The position numbers and the translations under genes are program-made. A DNA stretch of 64,000 nucleotides, from the NCBI GenBank assembly GCA_009760855.2, contig WPIO01000064.1, positions 342,001 through 406,000 of the forward strand, given 5' to 3'. The notes under the pieces were generated by a model. That model was not told the origin of the DNA, searched no databases, and saw nothing but the letters and a program-made list of their open reading frames with translations. Every line of letters starts with the position of its first letter. Position 1 is the first letter of the stretch. This DNA comes from Cristatella mucedo. Its lineage: Eukaryota; Bryozoa; Phylactolaemata; Cristatellidae. This document shows positions 13,100-24,912 of this stretch, piece by piece.

Positions 13100-15190
13100 C
13101 TCACCCAGTCAACAAATTCAGGTGTAGCAGCTAAATGCCGTGGATCCTTTTTCGAAACTTCGATCTCTTTTTAAAGATGTTCTTCATCCGTCGCACTTTC
13201 TAAAGCTGCCTCCGGTGTTCGTTTTTTAAGACATTTGTAGTTTTTAGAAGTTTCTATGGAGTGGCATTTAAAGAATGGCAACATACCAGCTGGCTTCGAA
13301 TAGGTTTCGGTAAGAATCAATCAAAGTCCGCAGCACTTCGACAAAAGATGCAAGTCACCTGAAGTGTCTAACTAAGTAATTAGCCTATACGTTGCTGAAG
13401 ACGGTGAAGCATTTTGATTTTTCAGTGACTTAATACTATTCTGGCATAAGAGGGTCAGAAATCTTTTTATGAAATCCCAGTGACTATTATCCGAGGGTTT
13501 TGCCTGCGATGAACGATTACGAAGTAGCCTTTGCTACCTAGCACCTATTGGTCTCGGTAATTTGGCGACTTATGGCGACTTACGGCATCTCACGAGCTAA
13601 TGTAGCCTCTTTAAACGCATCCAGCTAGAGGCTGAATGCTTGGCAACTCTTGTCGAACGAGCTAAATGCTTCTCAAGTTGCCGTGGGTCAGCAGAGCTTC
13701 GCGGCTCGTCGCCACAGTTAAGTTTGTATGATCAGTCAGAGTACGGCTGGTGAAGATTCAGCCAACTGCCGCTTGCTTCGCGCCGAAAGCCGAAGAGGAA
13801 ACCGGTCCGGAGCTTTCGCCTCGCAAGAAGAAGAACCTGGAAAGTGCCTGCGTGGGTCTGCAGCTCCGTTCTGGAAGAGGCCACTATGAAAGTCGGGCGG
13901 ATCTTACACCACCAAATCCGCACATCTTTAGCTGTGTCACATGAATCCTCTTTTTAAATGTGGATAGACTTGTTAAACTGCAAACACGCGGCTAGTAACT
14001 CGTAGGTAAGCTCTGTAATTCGGGGGGGGGACGTGGCCCATAGACATGCATGTGATTCCGAACGGTACAGAGACGGATGTGCGGGGATAGACAGCAGCCA
14101 ATCGATGGCCAAGCAGCCGATTGCTGGACGGTACGCTGTGCTGCTATTTGCCTGCAGCGAGTGAGTTCTATTCACCGACTGCTGCCAACAAATCGCTGCA
14201 GTCTTTTACCTGCTTGTGCGTACTACATCCAAATGTGCGGAATATAATCACTCATCCTTTGATGGTCTTCTTATTCGGCCTCCTAATGAAGTGCCTTTAA
14301 AGAAATTCAGTTGTTTCGGCCAATTTTTAGAACTAATTGCCTGGCTCTCCGGGGGGGGGCATTTAAATGTAATTCAGTGTTAGCTGCGAAGGCGAAAAAG
14401 CCATTAGGACTCGGGCAGTGGCTAATAAATGCTAGTATTGTGTTTAAATCCGGAAATAAATTCAGCCATGTGTCTCTTTCGCACAAGTAATTGCGATGAC
14501 TCTCGGTTGATCAGGGGATATAAAGCAACTCTTAATCTGACGCACAAATCTAGTCATGGCATGGCTCCTTAAGTACCTCGTTGAACTTCTGCACCTGAGC
14601 TACAGCATTAGCAGTGCTTTCAAAACCAGTCTTAGTGATTTAGTAGCTGCTCCTTTGGCTTTGCGGTTCCAAGTCCATGGAAATCACATCCGCAATCCTT
14701 GAGCGGCACCATAATTTCCCCCTCGACTGTGACACAGCCTTTTCAGTCGTCACGGGCGTTTATCGTAAAGGTGCGTATTTTTCCTCGACTTTTCTTCTGA
14801 ATCGGCAATTTCGCTTCTAATTTCCTTTCTCTTTGGGCACCAGGTGAAGTCTGCGGGCTACCTAATGACCTCCGAAATTTTGGCGACCACGGTTTCAGCT
14901 CCTTTGCACTCAAGACATCCTGCTCGTTACGGACCGACATCTTGACATCCCTAGCTTGACAGGTATGCTGCAGCTAGAAATCTACCTGATCCTACTACAT
15001 TTGCTCTATGCTTGTAAATTGTCTTCTGTGTGCTTGCGCTTACTAAAACCGTACAGTTTACAGTCGCTCAGAAGGTGATATGCTTACTTTCAAGCCTATG
15101 GGGAGACATACAGTTGCACCATTATTACTGCTCTTTGCAAGGGAATATCTTTTGGTATAATGCTAGTCAATACTTTGGAACGCACGGAAA
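13100..15190. other. Unassigned stretch, possibly further LTR-element debris
   Basis: Short open frames exist, for example a basic minus-strand frame at 14743-14940 and overlapping frames at 13732-13944. None carries a motif I can name. Position upstream of the Gypsy-like gag remnant makes decayed gag sequence plausible. Confidence 0.3.
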
Positions 15191-15194
15191 GCAA

Positions 15195-15250
15195 GTTTAT
15201 TCTCGGGCAATTGACATAGTGTGTTTATTCTCGGACAATTGACATAGTGT
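15195..15250. repeat. 28-bp tandem duplication
   Basis: GTTTATTCTCGG(G/A)CAATTGACATAGTGT occurs at 15195-15222 and again at 15223-15250 with a single substitution, indicating a recent duplication. Confidence 0.9.
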
Positions 15251-15699
15251 CGGTCTTTGAAAGCCACGCCGAGGCTACTGCGGAAGAATTGGCTGCTGAT
15301 GCAGAAGTGGTTGGTTCCAAGGCACCGCGACACCAATCCCTGATCACCCGTAAGCCCAGACCTCTCAATCTGCCGGCCTTGACACGGGTCCGGAAGTGCG
15401 TGGCCATTTCCTCTGCGGAGATGGTGGAGTCCATGTTTGCAACTTCGTGGTGAGTCGGAGACTTCATTGCCGACGATGGTGATGCTACAACACAGCTTTC
15501 CTCAAACAATTCCACGCGTGCGCAGGGCGCAGGAACAACAGACCATCCCCACTCCGGATGGTGTCGCTATAAAGCGGCCTACTTCGGAGAAAAAGTGAGC
15601 GTAGCACATCCGTCACATGCGTATGAGTGCCCCAGAACATTGCATGGCGGTCGAGCAGAAAACAAGTCACTGCGGTGCGGAAGCATTATGGTCCGGAGA

Positions 15700-15860
15700 C
15701 CTTTGCATCAAGCAGTCCTTGGTGGTCGGCATTATGGGTGCTCGCCCGTAGCGATCCAGGCGGTCGAAAGTTCGAATCCTGAAGCGAACAGTCTTTTACT
15801 AACTGCTCCGATGTGGGTGATAGCCGCCAAGACTCTTCTACTGCTACATGAATAAGGAAT
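15700..15860 (+). mobile_element. SINE-A, diverged
   Basis: Aligns with SINE-A through AGTTCGAATCCTGAAGC (B box) and TGATAGCCGCCAAGACTCTTCT. The head is poorly conserved. Confidence 0.6.
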
Positions 15861-16950
15861 TTTGGATCCTCTGGCCTTTGAATTTATCATTTTCACGATC
15901 TTTGCATTGTCTCTGAGTTGCATCACGTTTAGTTGGCCTACAGTTCGCAGAGTGAACGGGAGGCGGGCAGACGAACAGTGAGGGCGGCGGCAAGCATCGT
16001 TCCTCCAAAGGCGCGTCGCAGCATTCTTGATAGGGGGAAAGCAGGTTGGCAGGTAGTGTTGTCCGGCCGCTGTTCATCCAGGCAGACGGCAGGAGGAACT
16101 TCCGCAGGGTGTCCAACTTCCGGCGCGAAGAGAGAGAGAGAGAGAGGCCCGCGCCTGGGCAGTGCCGATGTCCCTCGCAAGGGAATCGCTTGACTTTCAG
16201 CGTGGGCCTCTAGGCTAGGCCCGAGGCCCGGCGGTAGCCCAGGTAGATAGCCGAGTGGCCTCGTGCCACCTTTCGCACGTCGTTGCACGCACGGGTCGCT
16301 TGGGCCGCTTTCGCCCCTACTGCTCTGTACGGGGGGGCGGCTAAAGCGAGAGCCCGCGACGGAAGCCGCCTACTCTGCCGCTAAGACAAGCGATGGAAGT
16401 CCGTCGTGCGACGCCGAGAAGATTGTCAGGCTGTCCGCCTGAGTGAAGACGACGAGAGGAGGCGAGAGCGTCGGCCGCCGTCTGCTCGCCAGAGGCCTTT
16501 CACAACCCGGACCTTTCGGATCCGATAAGGACTCCCTGGGCATCCAAGAGAGAATGGACGATCGCGAATCTACCAGCGTGACTTGCGTCAACGACTTCCG
16601 GAACTGTGCCGAGTTTCATTGTCGGGCGCGGAGCATGCGTACAGCCTCTCAATAAAACCGCAAAAATCGGGGTCAGAAAGAGAGACGCGCGGCGCTATGA
16701 CTCGGTAACCGGCACCGACCGTCTCTCGAATAATGAGACCGCGGCCAGACTCATGCGCTATACGCTAGCCAGCTCATCAGTTGCGCATTAATTTTATTCC
16801 GTAAATAAATATCGCGAAGCTCGTGAGTCTGTCGAGGCTATTTCAAGGAGTTCCTCGCTTCAAAGTCAGCGGCCGAGCTCACAGCTCATTATCGCGGGGC
16901 GTGGCGCTGGTTTTTTGTTAAACTCTGTTATTGATTCCCTCGTAGCGTTT
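15861..16950. other. GC-rich stretch without recognised gene
   Basis: 15950-16650 is GC-rich, with (GA)n at 16132-16146 and many open frames on both strands that lack domains. It could be a promoter/CpG island or leader exon. Confidence 0.3.
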
Positions 16951-16959
16951 GTAAAGCGA

Positions 16960-17115
16960 CGAAATTTATGTGATGTTGTGTAATGTAATGTATCTCCGTC
17001 TGTACCTTTGTGGACTAAGTGGGTGTTACGCAGGAGAGTTTTGTATAGCGAACTCACAGCCTAAGCGGCTTTCGGTACGCATTCGGTAGCCTATTACTAT
17101 TGTCTGTTCTGGTGC
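16960..17115 (-). mobile_element. LINE-B 3' end
   Basis: On the minus strand it reads ...AGCCGCTTAGGCTGTGAGTT, CTATACAAAACTCTCCTGCG and TAACACCCACTTAGTCC, followed by an ATTACATTACA tail. These blocks recur at 23350, 27600, 57800 and 60650. Confidence 0.75.
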
Positions 17116-17339
17116 ACTGACATCCAGTGTGCTGCTGCTATCGTATGTGAGTAAAAGAGACGCACTGGATTTTACAGTCCTCGCGAAGAATTGGATGCGC
17201 TGAAACGGCCGTGCCAGCTAAACCCCCCAGATTTGGCTGATAATGGTTATTCCCGATTGTGCAAAAATCTATGGCCGAGGCCATGGAAAAGCCGGCGCCA
17301 TGAGATAGGCACTGTGATGAGATTCTCTGACTCTGCGTG

Positions 17340-18220
17340 GGCATTGGACGTGGAAGCCCCGCACGCATCGCGCTCGGGACGGCGCCACTCCGTGCGTACG
17401 TGGGCGAGCGCAGATCGTCGCCTGCCGGCGCCGCTCGCTCGGCATTTGCAATGGCCGGAAGCTCTCAAGCGACGGGCGCTCGTCTCCCGTCGCGGCAACG
17501 CGCGCGTGCCACGCGTTCGTGGCGAGCGCTCCCGTTTTTAGCTCGCAGCGGCGGCGAGCTCGGGTGGCTCCTCGCTACGAGCTCGGCTTTGTCTAAGTAA
17601 CGCCGCGCGCCTGGTGCACCGGAAGCGGCGCGGACTTTGTTCGAGCCGGTGAGGGAGCAGCGGAGCGCGAATTGTTCGCCTCCGACTTGGCCGGCTGAGC
17701 GCGCTCGATCGCGGCCAGGAAGTAACGATATCGTAAACAAGCGAGAGCGAGGAGTGGAAGGAGTCGGCTTTCGGCCAAAAATGGAGCCGCCGCCGCCGCC
17801 GCGCTTTCTCGGAATCGCGCCGGGTCAGTTACCAGCAGCTGCTCACTCCCGCCAGCCCGAGACGCCGGAGGAGGCGACCTTCGCGGCGGCGGCGGCGGCG
17901 GCGGCGCGCGACTGCGAATCCGCGCGCCGCCTGCCGCAGCCGGCAGTTGAGCCAGCAGCCCAGATAAAAAGCGATCGGCTCCGCAGCAGACGATGCTGAG
18001 GGATGGAAATGTCTTGACGAGGAAAAGGGCAAACCCGCCTGCAGCGCCAGAACGTTCTAGCGGTTTCCGGGCTGAGGGAAAGAAAAGCTGGAAAAAATGC
18101 AGCTGCTGTCGCACTCGGAGAGCAGCGGCAGTGCTGTGGCGTCAGCGCTCAGCTACCCCTAGCGGCAGCGTTGCGAGGAACGCTGTCGCTAGCACTGTCG
18201 TGCGTTTCGCGAAATAAAAT
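17340..18220. promoter_or_regulatory. CpG-rich island with TATA-like element (candidate promoter)
   Basis: A sharply bounded GC-rich block with (CCG)n at 17784 and (CGG)n at 17883. A TATA-like AGATAAAAAGC lies at about 17961 on the plus strand. The ATG at 17993 opens a 74-residue frame with no known domain. The composition resembles the ligand-gene flank, so an unidentified promoter or first exon is possible. This is inference from composition. Confidence 0.3.
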
Positions 18221-18599
18221 GAAAGCTTTAGAGGATTTTCTAACACATAAAAGTCGAACAACAGAACTTGAGCAACTTCCGCCCAGTCCCCATGCTGCCT
18301 TTCCTTTTGAAGAGACTGTAAGGAACAGTTATAGACTATTTAAGCTCTTACGATCAGCTCTCTGCCTGTAGACTCGCTTCGCTGAGTCGTAGTAGTTTCG
18401 TCACGGAAGACAAAGCTGGGCCGTCTTGCCTCTTGACGGAAGGGAGACATTTTACTATACGATGCCAGTGTACCATCTTGCGGCGCGACGGACTTTCTCG
18501 CTTTAATTGGCATAGATATCCAAACTTGACACCTAAAAATACGTGACGGTCAGGTTTGCGAGCAAATCGCTCCACATCGCTCCACTTCTGCGAGTGAAT

Positions 18600-19637
18600 A
18601 ATCGCCTGCGCAGGAATTCTTAATTGGACGGAGTCTTTCTGCCAATGGTACGCGATCTCTTCCTCAGCCTATGGAACTACTGATCATCAAATCCTTCTGG
18701 AGCGTCTGTCATCCAATGATTCTCCAGTGATCCGTCTTTGGCATTTAGGATTCCCCATGGGATGCGCTTTAGGTCCAATCTTTTTCTCCGTTGATACACT
18801 TACTCGTGCCCAAGTAATCGCACAATCCACAATCTAGACTTTTATTTGTATTCTGATTGCACGCACCTGTGCTTTGCTCCTTTTCTGCCTTCCAGCATCA
18901 CAAACTCTCTCAGCTACCTAATAGTAGTTTATCCTCAGGAGACATTCGCATTTTTATAGCATCAAACGTTCTGAAATCAAAGGAGGAAAAAACCGCCTTA
19001 ACCATTATGGACAAACCAAATGTTAGTGGAAAGTCTGACTCTCCAAAGCTTTGGCTCTACCAGCATGTCGCCTGTAGCCTCCGCCCATAATCCAGGTGTC
19101 ATCTTCACAAATGACTCGCCAATAGATTTTGTCGCTCACTTTTAGGTCCCTTCATTCTATGGCTCCAGCCTATCTGTCAGATATACTACCCCATCAGGCC
19201 AAGCATCGTACCACCCGCTTCTCGGAATCCAACAGTCTACAAATACCTCATACAAACCTTAAATCCTTTGGAGACCGTGCATTTAGTTCATATGCTCCCA
19301 AAGCCTGGAACTCCCTCCCGACCTGCGTCAAAACATCCCCTGACCTGACCACATTTAAAAGGAACCTAAAAACACACCTATTTAGGACAGCATTTAGTGG
19401 GTCCCTGTGATTCGTCTTTGATGTGCTTATGCGTGCTGACACTGAGCATGCTGCCACTAACCACATTTGCATGCTGACCCTGTGCATGTCATCCCTAACC
19501 ATATTATTCATCTCGTTTGTTTTTCAAGCATGATTTTACTTACCATTCAATTGCATTTCACTTTACAGCAAATGTAAAGCGCCTAGAGAGAGATTGAGTT
19601 CTCTGAGGGCGCTTTATCAAGTGAATTATTATTATTA
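18600..19637 (+). mobile_element. LINE-A, 5'-truncated, RT to 3' tail
   Basis: Decayed RT-domain sequence at 18600-19100 leads into the conserved C-terminal frame (FRSLHSMAPAYLSDILPHQA, then APKAWNSLP and LKTHLFRTAF) at 19129-19410. The 3' UTR and a TTATTATTATTA tail end near 19637. In intact LINEs this protein reverse-transcribes the element RNA at the nick. Numerous stops make this copy inactive, but its 3' third is well preserved. Confidence 0.85.
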
Positions 19638-19639
19638 GT

Positions 19640-20300
19640 ATAGATGAATACTTCATGTCTGCCTTCTTTCACCTACGTTACACTGCCGAAATTTGGGCAG
19701 GGCTTGGATAAGGACACCACAGCCAAGCTGGTCCATGCAATCGATACATCCTGACTAAAACTTCTGTAGCTCACTATTTGTTGGTCTATCTGCACGGTAA
19801 ATGGCACGCTTACATTTGAAGCAAAACTCGGTGGCAAGCCTAATCGATCGCCAACTTCGCAATTGCAACATTGTGCGTCCGATCGCTTATTGCATAATGG
19901 CCGCCTTCTAAACAGCCTATTGACTTAAATCGACCTTGTCAATCACTTGTTTGTCCCTCCGCTCTCTTGCCTCTGCCTTATCTGAATTGGTTTCACTTAA
20001 AATCCAGCGTCACCCCAGCCTTGACTCTTCTTTCTCTGGTCGATCGCTTGTACCACTTACCAACTTGCAATTCCTCGGAGGGCGTGCACCAAGTTACTGT
20101 CTGCTCCCAAAGCTTGGAGCTCACCGTCGCCCACGCCACGTCGTCTACTGATTTGACTCCATTCGAAACGAAGCTGAAAATACTGCCTGCTCCTCGCCGC
20201 CTTTGCTCTAACCGAATAAATCATGCATTTAGGCAGCTTTGCCGAATAAAACTGCGCTCATCCTTCCTATCGGTCTGTGCGGTACAATTTTTGTGATCTT
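19640..20300 (+). mobile_element. Second, more decayed LINE fragment
   Basis: Directly follows the previous copy. Frames contain KLVHAI-like, LPLPYLNWFHLKSSV and CSQSLELTV-like pieces aligning with the RT C-terminus, but with frameshifts throughout. It is older than the copy at 18600-19637, which probably inserted beside it. Confidence 0.6.
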
Positions 20301-20339
20301 GTCATGTACTATACATAATGCACACATACGATACATATT

Positions 20340-20850
20340 TTTTCAATCCAACCATTTTACTTTGACCTTAACTTGACCTTGCGGCTGCCGGTGACCGTCG
20401 CGACGAGCTGCTGCTCGAGCACGCGCTTAGTGAGGGGAAAGTTTTTGACCGGGTTCGTGCAAAAGCTGCGAAGCGCGCGAGGGCAGCAGACGAAGGCGAG
20501 AGGGAACTCGCGGCTTTCGGTGCACTGGCGTCCCACAGGCGGCGTACAGCCTGACAATGACGGTCGGCGAGTCGCTGCAGAATGCGAACATCGGCGGCTC
20601 CTTGGCGCGCTCGTCCGCTTGGCGATCCCGAGCAGCGAGGCGCGGCTCGGCGCGGCGTCGTCCTCGAGCCGGCGTCCCCCGAGAGGCGGCCGAACACGAC
20701 CGACGCGTCCACTGTGCCGATCACGTGCGCGCTCACGTGATCGGCCTCGAGCGGATCAAGCGCAGCAAACTCCTACCTGTAGGTAGCGGCAGCATGCTCT
20801 GCTACATTTGCCCAGTGTGCCAGCCTGTTCCTCCTCCTGCGTGCTTTGCC
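20340..20850. other. GC-rich block, unassigned
   Basis: Open frames run on both strands (20368-20736 minus, 20557-20853 plus). They have no recognised domain and no convincing splice boundaries. It could be a host exon or promoter. Confidence 0.3.
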
Positions 20851-21128
20851 TAGCGGTGTACGATTGAATTGGGGAGCATTGGAACAGAACGCAAAGGTCG
20901 CCTACGAATCTCATGCTGGCTAGAGCCATTGAAGCAGATAATACGTTAGGTAGGCCATAGAGTTGGTACTTCGCGTAAGTCAACATTAGCAAGAAAACGA
21001 AGCATTCTACAAGTAAGTGACTAGACCTTGGTGTTATGCTCTGTTTGCCGGGCGCCTGTGTAGGTCGGTGACGAGTGGTGTAATGTGGCAGTTGAGACGG
21101 TCTCTATGGACGATAGCTATACAACATT

Positions 21129-21310
21129 AATAATAATAATAGTAATAAAATACAATAGTACATTTTTTATAGCGCCCCCGGAGAACTCAATCTCTTTCTA
21201 GGCAATTTATATTCGCTATAAAAGAAGCCTGATCCAGTGTTTATCGGTAGCATGCTCAGTGACAACCACCATTACATAGTTAGAGGTGACATGCACAGGG
21301 CCAGCATGAA
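21129..21310 (-). mobile_element. LINE-A 3' end with (AAT)n tail
   Basis: ATAATAATAATAG is followed by TATAGCGCCCCCGGAGAACTC, AATCTCTTTCTAGG and GGTGACATGCACAGGG. On the minus strand this is the LINE-A terminus. 5'-truncated. Confidence 0.8.
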
Positions 21311-21479
21311 CAGTCGCTGCGGACTGTCGCTAAGGACAAGACGAGCCGCGGAGTTTTTACACCGACGGCAAGCTTCTATTGGCACCCGCTGTAAATAGTA
21401 CATGAGTTAGTTACAGAAGTCTGGTTGTGATTTCACGGATACATGTGCATGGACCGGTCAGCTTGGCTACAGTAGCTTT

Positions 21480-21645
21480 CGCCGCGCTGGTTAGGTCTAG
21501 TGGCTTTAGGTGCTCGTCCCGACCAAAGTGTAGCCGAGGTCATGAGCTCGACATCCGTTGCATATTTAAAGCACCTGAATAGAGATTAAGTTCTCTTAGG
21601 GCGCAATAAATATGAAATTTACTTATTTATTTCATTTATCTAAGC
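21480..21645 (+). mobile_element. SINE-B (tRNA head, LINE-A-like tail)
   Basis: The head CTGGTTAGGTCTAGTGGC and the diverged B box ATGAGCTCGACATCC mark a tRNA-derived 5' part. The tail AGCACCTGAATAGAGATTAA, GTTCTCTTAGGGCGC corresponds to the LINE-A 3' end. Confidence 0.6.
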
Positions 21646-22830
21646 ACTTAGTTGGGCTGCGCTACTGAGGAGAGAAGCTCTTGGGCGATGCGGCTTTTTC
21701 CCGGTCGTGGGGACGATCATCGCTCTGCGGCTGCTCCAGCTCGTGAGAATCAAGAGTGGAGCCTGGCGCCGCTACTGACATCGTAAATCCCGTGGCAGGT
21801 ACAATAAGGCATCGAAGTGAGTTTTATTGATTTATGATTTCCATTAATTTTCTCTATCAGCATTCATTTTAGGCCATCAGAATTTGAATTGTGACGCTCC
21901 ATTCAGTCCTACGAAGTAATCTTTCCCTTTGCGTACCACCGCGTTATCAACGTTCGCTAGGAATTATATTTCTTAAGCTAGTGCATTATTGCCGGGATAG
22001 TGCAGTGGTCATTAAGTCATATTCTTAGCTCTCTCAAGCGAAGAGACGGTGCCTGCTGTTCTTGTACCGTCTCAACGGTGGCCTGCGATCTTTGCACTTC
22101 ATACTTTGCATTTCAACTTTTAAGGCTAGCCCAGTGAACGGCGTCGCGCCGTCTGTGGACAGACCTTGCTTGCATCGGCTGGCAGCTAGCTAAACGTTTT
22201 TGATAGCCTCCAGAGCAAGCCCTCTCCGCTGCGCTCCAGTCGCACCCGTAACGCTCCCTAAAAATGGCGGCCGGAAAGTCTGGTCGGCAGTCCGTGCACT
22301 ATTACGCCTCCTTGCGGGCCAGTCGTAGCCCACCTGTCGTGTCGTTGCATCTGGTTTAGAATCGCTCGGTGAGGTAATTTGGTTGGTCAAACCTCTAAAG
22401 ACGAGTCGTCACGGCATCAGGGGCTCTTCCCTCAAGTCTGCACTGTCGCTGCGAAGGTGAGGGGCTACAGGCGCTAACTGGGGAATGTCTACCCTATTAA
22501 CTCTCTCTGACCTTACTACCTGTCGCTCTATTTAACGCCGCCTAGCGCTAAGAGTTCAACGGCTCTTTCCGCTCTACGCCGGTTGCTTTAAAATTCCGAG
22601 AGTAGTTGATTCCTCAATTTGAGTTGCAAAGAATTACTATATTTTTCTGTTATTTTAAAACATTCTCCGAAGTGAAGGCAGACCGCACTCGTCGCGCTCG
22701 GATTATCTAGACCTGAAACTAATTTAAGCCATGACTGCAGATTTTCGAGCGTGCTGATCTTTTCACTACGGGAAGCGAAACCGTATGGCAACATTTACAG
22801 CTGCCATCGTTATGATAAGAAGAATAAATT
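21646..22830. other. Unassigned intergenic sequence
   Basis: No coding or repeat signature recognised. Composition is average. Confidence 0.35.
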
Positions 22831-22834
22831 TCAC

Positions 22835-23300
22835 ATTGCACCCTCAGAGAACTCAATCTTTTTATGGGCACTTTACATTTACTTCAAAGGAAGCACGATC
22901 GAATTGTTAGTGATAGCATCCTCAATAAACAACCAGAATAGCATGGTTAGGGGTGACACGCACATGGTCAGCATGCAAGTATGGTTAGTGACAGCATGCG
23001 CAGTGTCAGCACGCATAAGCACATAAAGGAGGTAATGCATGGACCTGCTAAATTTTAAGATAAATAGATGCATCTTTAGTTTCTTTTTAAATGTGATCAA
23101 ATCGGGGATGTCGTGGTGCAAGTCTGAAGGGAGTTCTTTCCAGGCTTTAAGAGCATACGAACTAAAGGCACGGTCTCCAAAGAATTTCAGGTTCGTACCA
23201 GGTATAGGTAAGCGATTAGATTTCGAAAACTGGTTGGTACGATGCATAGCATAGTGGGGGAGTAGGTCTGATTGGCGATCGTAGAGGATAGCGGTGATAA
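22835..23300 (-). mobile_element. LINE-A 3' portion
   Basis: The minus strand carries remnants of the RT C-terminus (TNLKFFGDRAFSSYALKAW) followed by the 3' UTR ending at ATTGAGTTCTCTGAGGGTGC. Stops and indels make it inactive. It lies next to a LINE-B copy in the same orientation. Confidence 0.8.
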
Positions 23301-23344
23301 ATTGCTTGCCGTTCTTAACAGCTAAAATATTAAATGCTATGCAA

Positions 23345-23720
23345 AGTAATTTATCTCCGTCAATGACTATGTTGATGTTACGCGGGAGAGTTTTGTATAG
23401 CACACTCACAGCCTAGGCGGCTTTTAGGACGTATTCGGTAGCCAACAGACTATCATATCACCCAACCAAAAGAAAGTGAGGAGCATAGCTGAGTCAGGAG
23501 AGCAGTTGAGGTAGTGAGTAGCATGGAAGTAGCAGCTCAGGACTGTTCGAACGGCTGTGCCAGAGTCGGCAGCAGGAGAGTAGCTGTCGTTTTGTAAGAA
23601 TTGTGGAAGTGAGTTATACAGTCTGTGACCCTCAGAGCAAAAGCTTCTGTAGCCAACGGTTTTTAAGGGGAGGAATGGAACAGCTAATTTTCAAGCAGCA
23701 GTGTCGGTCAGATCTCGAGC
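23345..23720 (-). mobile_element. LINE-B 3' portion
   Basis: Shares long blocks with 27540-27870 and 57715-58160, including GAGAGTTTTGTATAGC, CACTCACAGCCTAGGCGGC and GCATGGAAGTAGCAGCTCAG on the plus strand. On the minus strand it is the end of the coding region and the 3' UTR. Confidence 0.75.
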
Positions 23721-23781
23721 ATGCAGCTATCGCTAAGCAAGTCCGCCACTTGACGCCATGATGGGCTTCTTGAAGCCTATC

Positions 23782-23874
23782 TGACGTCATCGACGCCATC
23801 ATAGCGACGTCATCATACGTCACCTGACGTCATCATAACGTCACCTGACGTCATCATAACGTCATCTGACGTCA
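23782..23874. promoter_or_regulatory. Helically phased CRE (TGACGTCA) minisatellite
   Basis: Perfect palindromic CREs (TGACGTCA) start at 23782, 23825, 23846 and 23867; a one-mismatch copy (CGACGTCA) starts at 23805. Half-sites ACGTCA lie between them at 23817, 23838 and 23859. All ACGTCA hexamers from 23807 onward are spaced 10 or 11 bp apart, so they fall on one face of the helix. TGACGTCA is the known CREB/ATF bZIP site. A minisatellite of ~21 bp period explains the structure; a regulatory role is inference. No adjacent gene was identified. Confidence 0.55.
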
Positions 23875-23879
23875 TCATA

Positions 23880-24340
23880 GGGCGAGACATTTCCTTTCGC
23901 TCAATGCAGTGGCTGCCACTCACAAAGCGCCTACACATCGCACGCCATTGTGCGCTTTGGAAGCGGCTCCGGCTTCCTGGCTCTCGCTCAGCGATCTTTC
24001 GCGATGGACGATCAGAGCGGTCGCTATGATGGCTGACTGCTCTTACTCTAGACAAAGAGCGTGGAAGCTTAATAACGATGATCGGCCTAGTCAGATTACT
24101 GTAATACTAATATTTTGCCTTTTTACAGCGACCTGGAAAAAAATCTCTGTCTAGGTACTACACGAAAGCAGGAAAGGAAGCAAATCAACGGATCGGCATG
24201 CGAAATTGCAACGCTCGTAAGCACACGAGGACAATTCAAACGCACAAAGCAAATGAAATGAGGAACAGCTGGGGCTTTATTTATACTCTAAATTTCTTTT
24301 TCAAGTCAGTGAATATCGTGTCATTAAGTACCGATTCTAG
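23880..24340. other. Unassigned sequence next to the CRE array
   Basis: A plus-strand frame at 23909-24154 has no recognised domain. If the CRE array is a promoter element, a first exon could lie here. Confidence 0.3.
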
Positions 24341-24344
24341 TAAA

Positions 24345-24912
24345 TAGATGCATATGAACTGGTTATCAGTCAAGCAACGGATTGACTTCAAGGTTTTGTC
24401 GCTCACTTTTAGGTCTCTTCATTCTATAGCTCCAGCCTATCTTTCAGATATACTACCCCATCAGGCAAAGCATCGTACCACTCGCTTTTCGGAATCCAAC
24501 AGTCTAGAAATACCTCGTACAAACCTTAAATCCTTTGGAGACCGTGCATTTAGCTCGTATGCTCCCACAGCCTGGAACTCTCTCCCGACCTGCATCAGAA
24601 CATCCCCTGACCTGACCACATTTAAAAGAAACTTAAAAACAGACCTATTTAGGACAGCATTTAGTGGGTCCTTGTGATTCGTCCTCGATGTGCTTATGCG
24701 TGCTGACACTGTTCATGCTGCCACTAACCACATTTGCATGCTGACCCAGTGCATGTAACCCCTAACCATGTTATTCATTTTGTTTGTTTTTCAAGCATGA
24801 TTTTACTTACTATTCTATTACGTATCACTTTGCAGCAAATGTAAAGCGCCTAGAAAGAGATTAAGTTCTCTGAGGGCGCTTTATCAAGTGCAATATTATT
24901 ATTATTATTATG
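24345..24912 (+). mobile_element. LINE-A, well-preserved 3' end
   Basis: An open frame of 109 codons covers the C-terminal conserved segment (VKQRIDFKVLSLTFRSLHSI, then FSSYAPTAWNSLP). The 3' UTR follows, with CGCCTAGAAAGAGATTAAG and GGGCGCTTTATCAAGTG, then (ATT)n ending at about 24911. It is 5'-truncated and has few mutations relative to other copies, so it is relatively young. Confidence 0.88.

Noticed and set aside
17593-18114. 173-residue minus-strand frame in the CpG island
   Set aside because: Poly-Pro/Ala/Arg reading of CCG/CGG repeats with no domain.
23762-23880. CRISPR-like direct repeats
   Set aside because: Units are contiguous ~21 bp minisatellite copies without unique spacers, in a eukaryotic genome.
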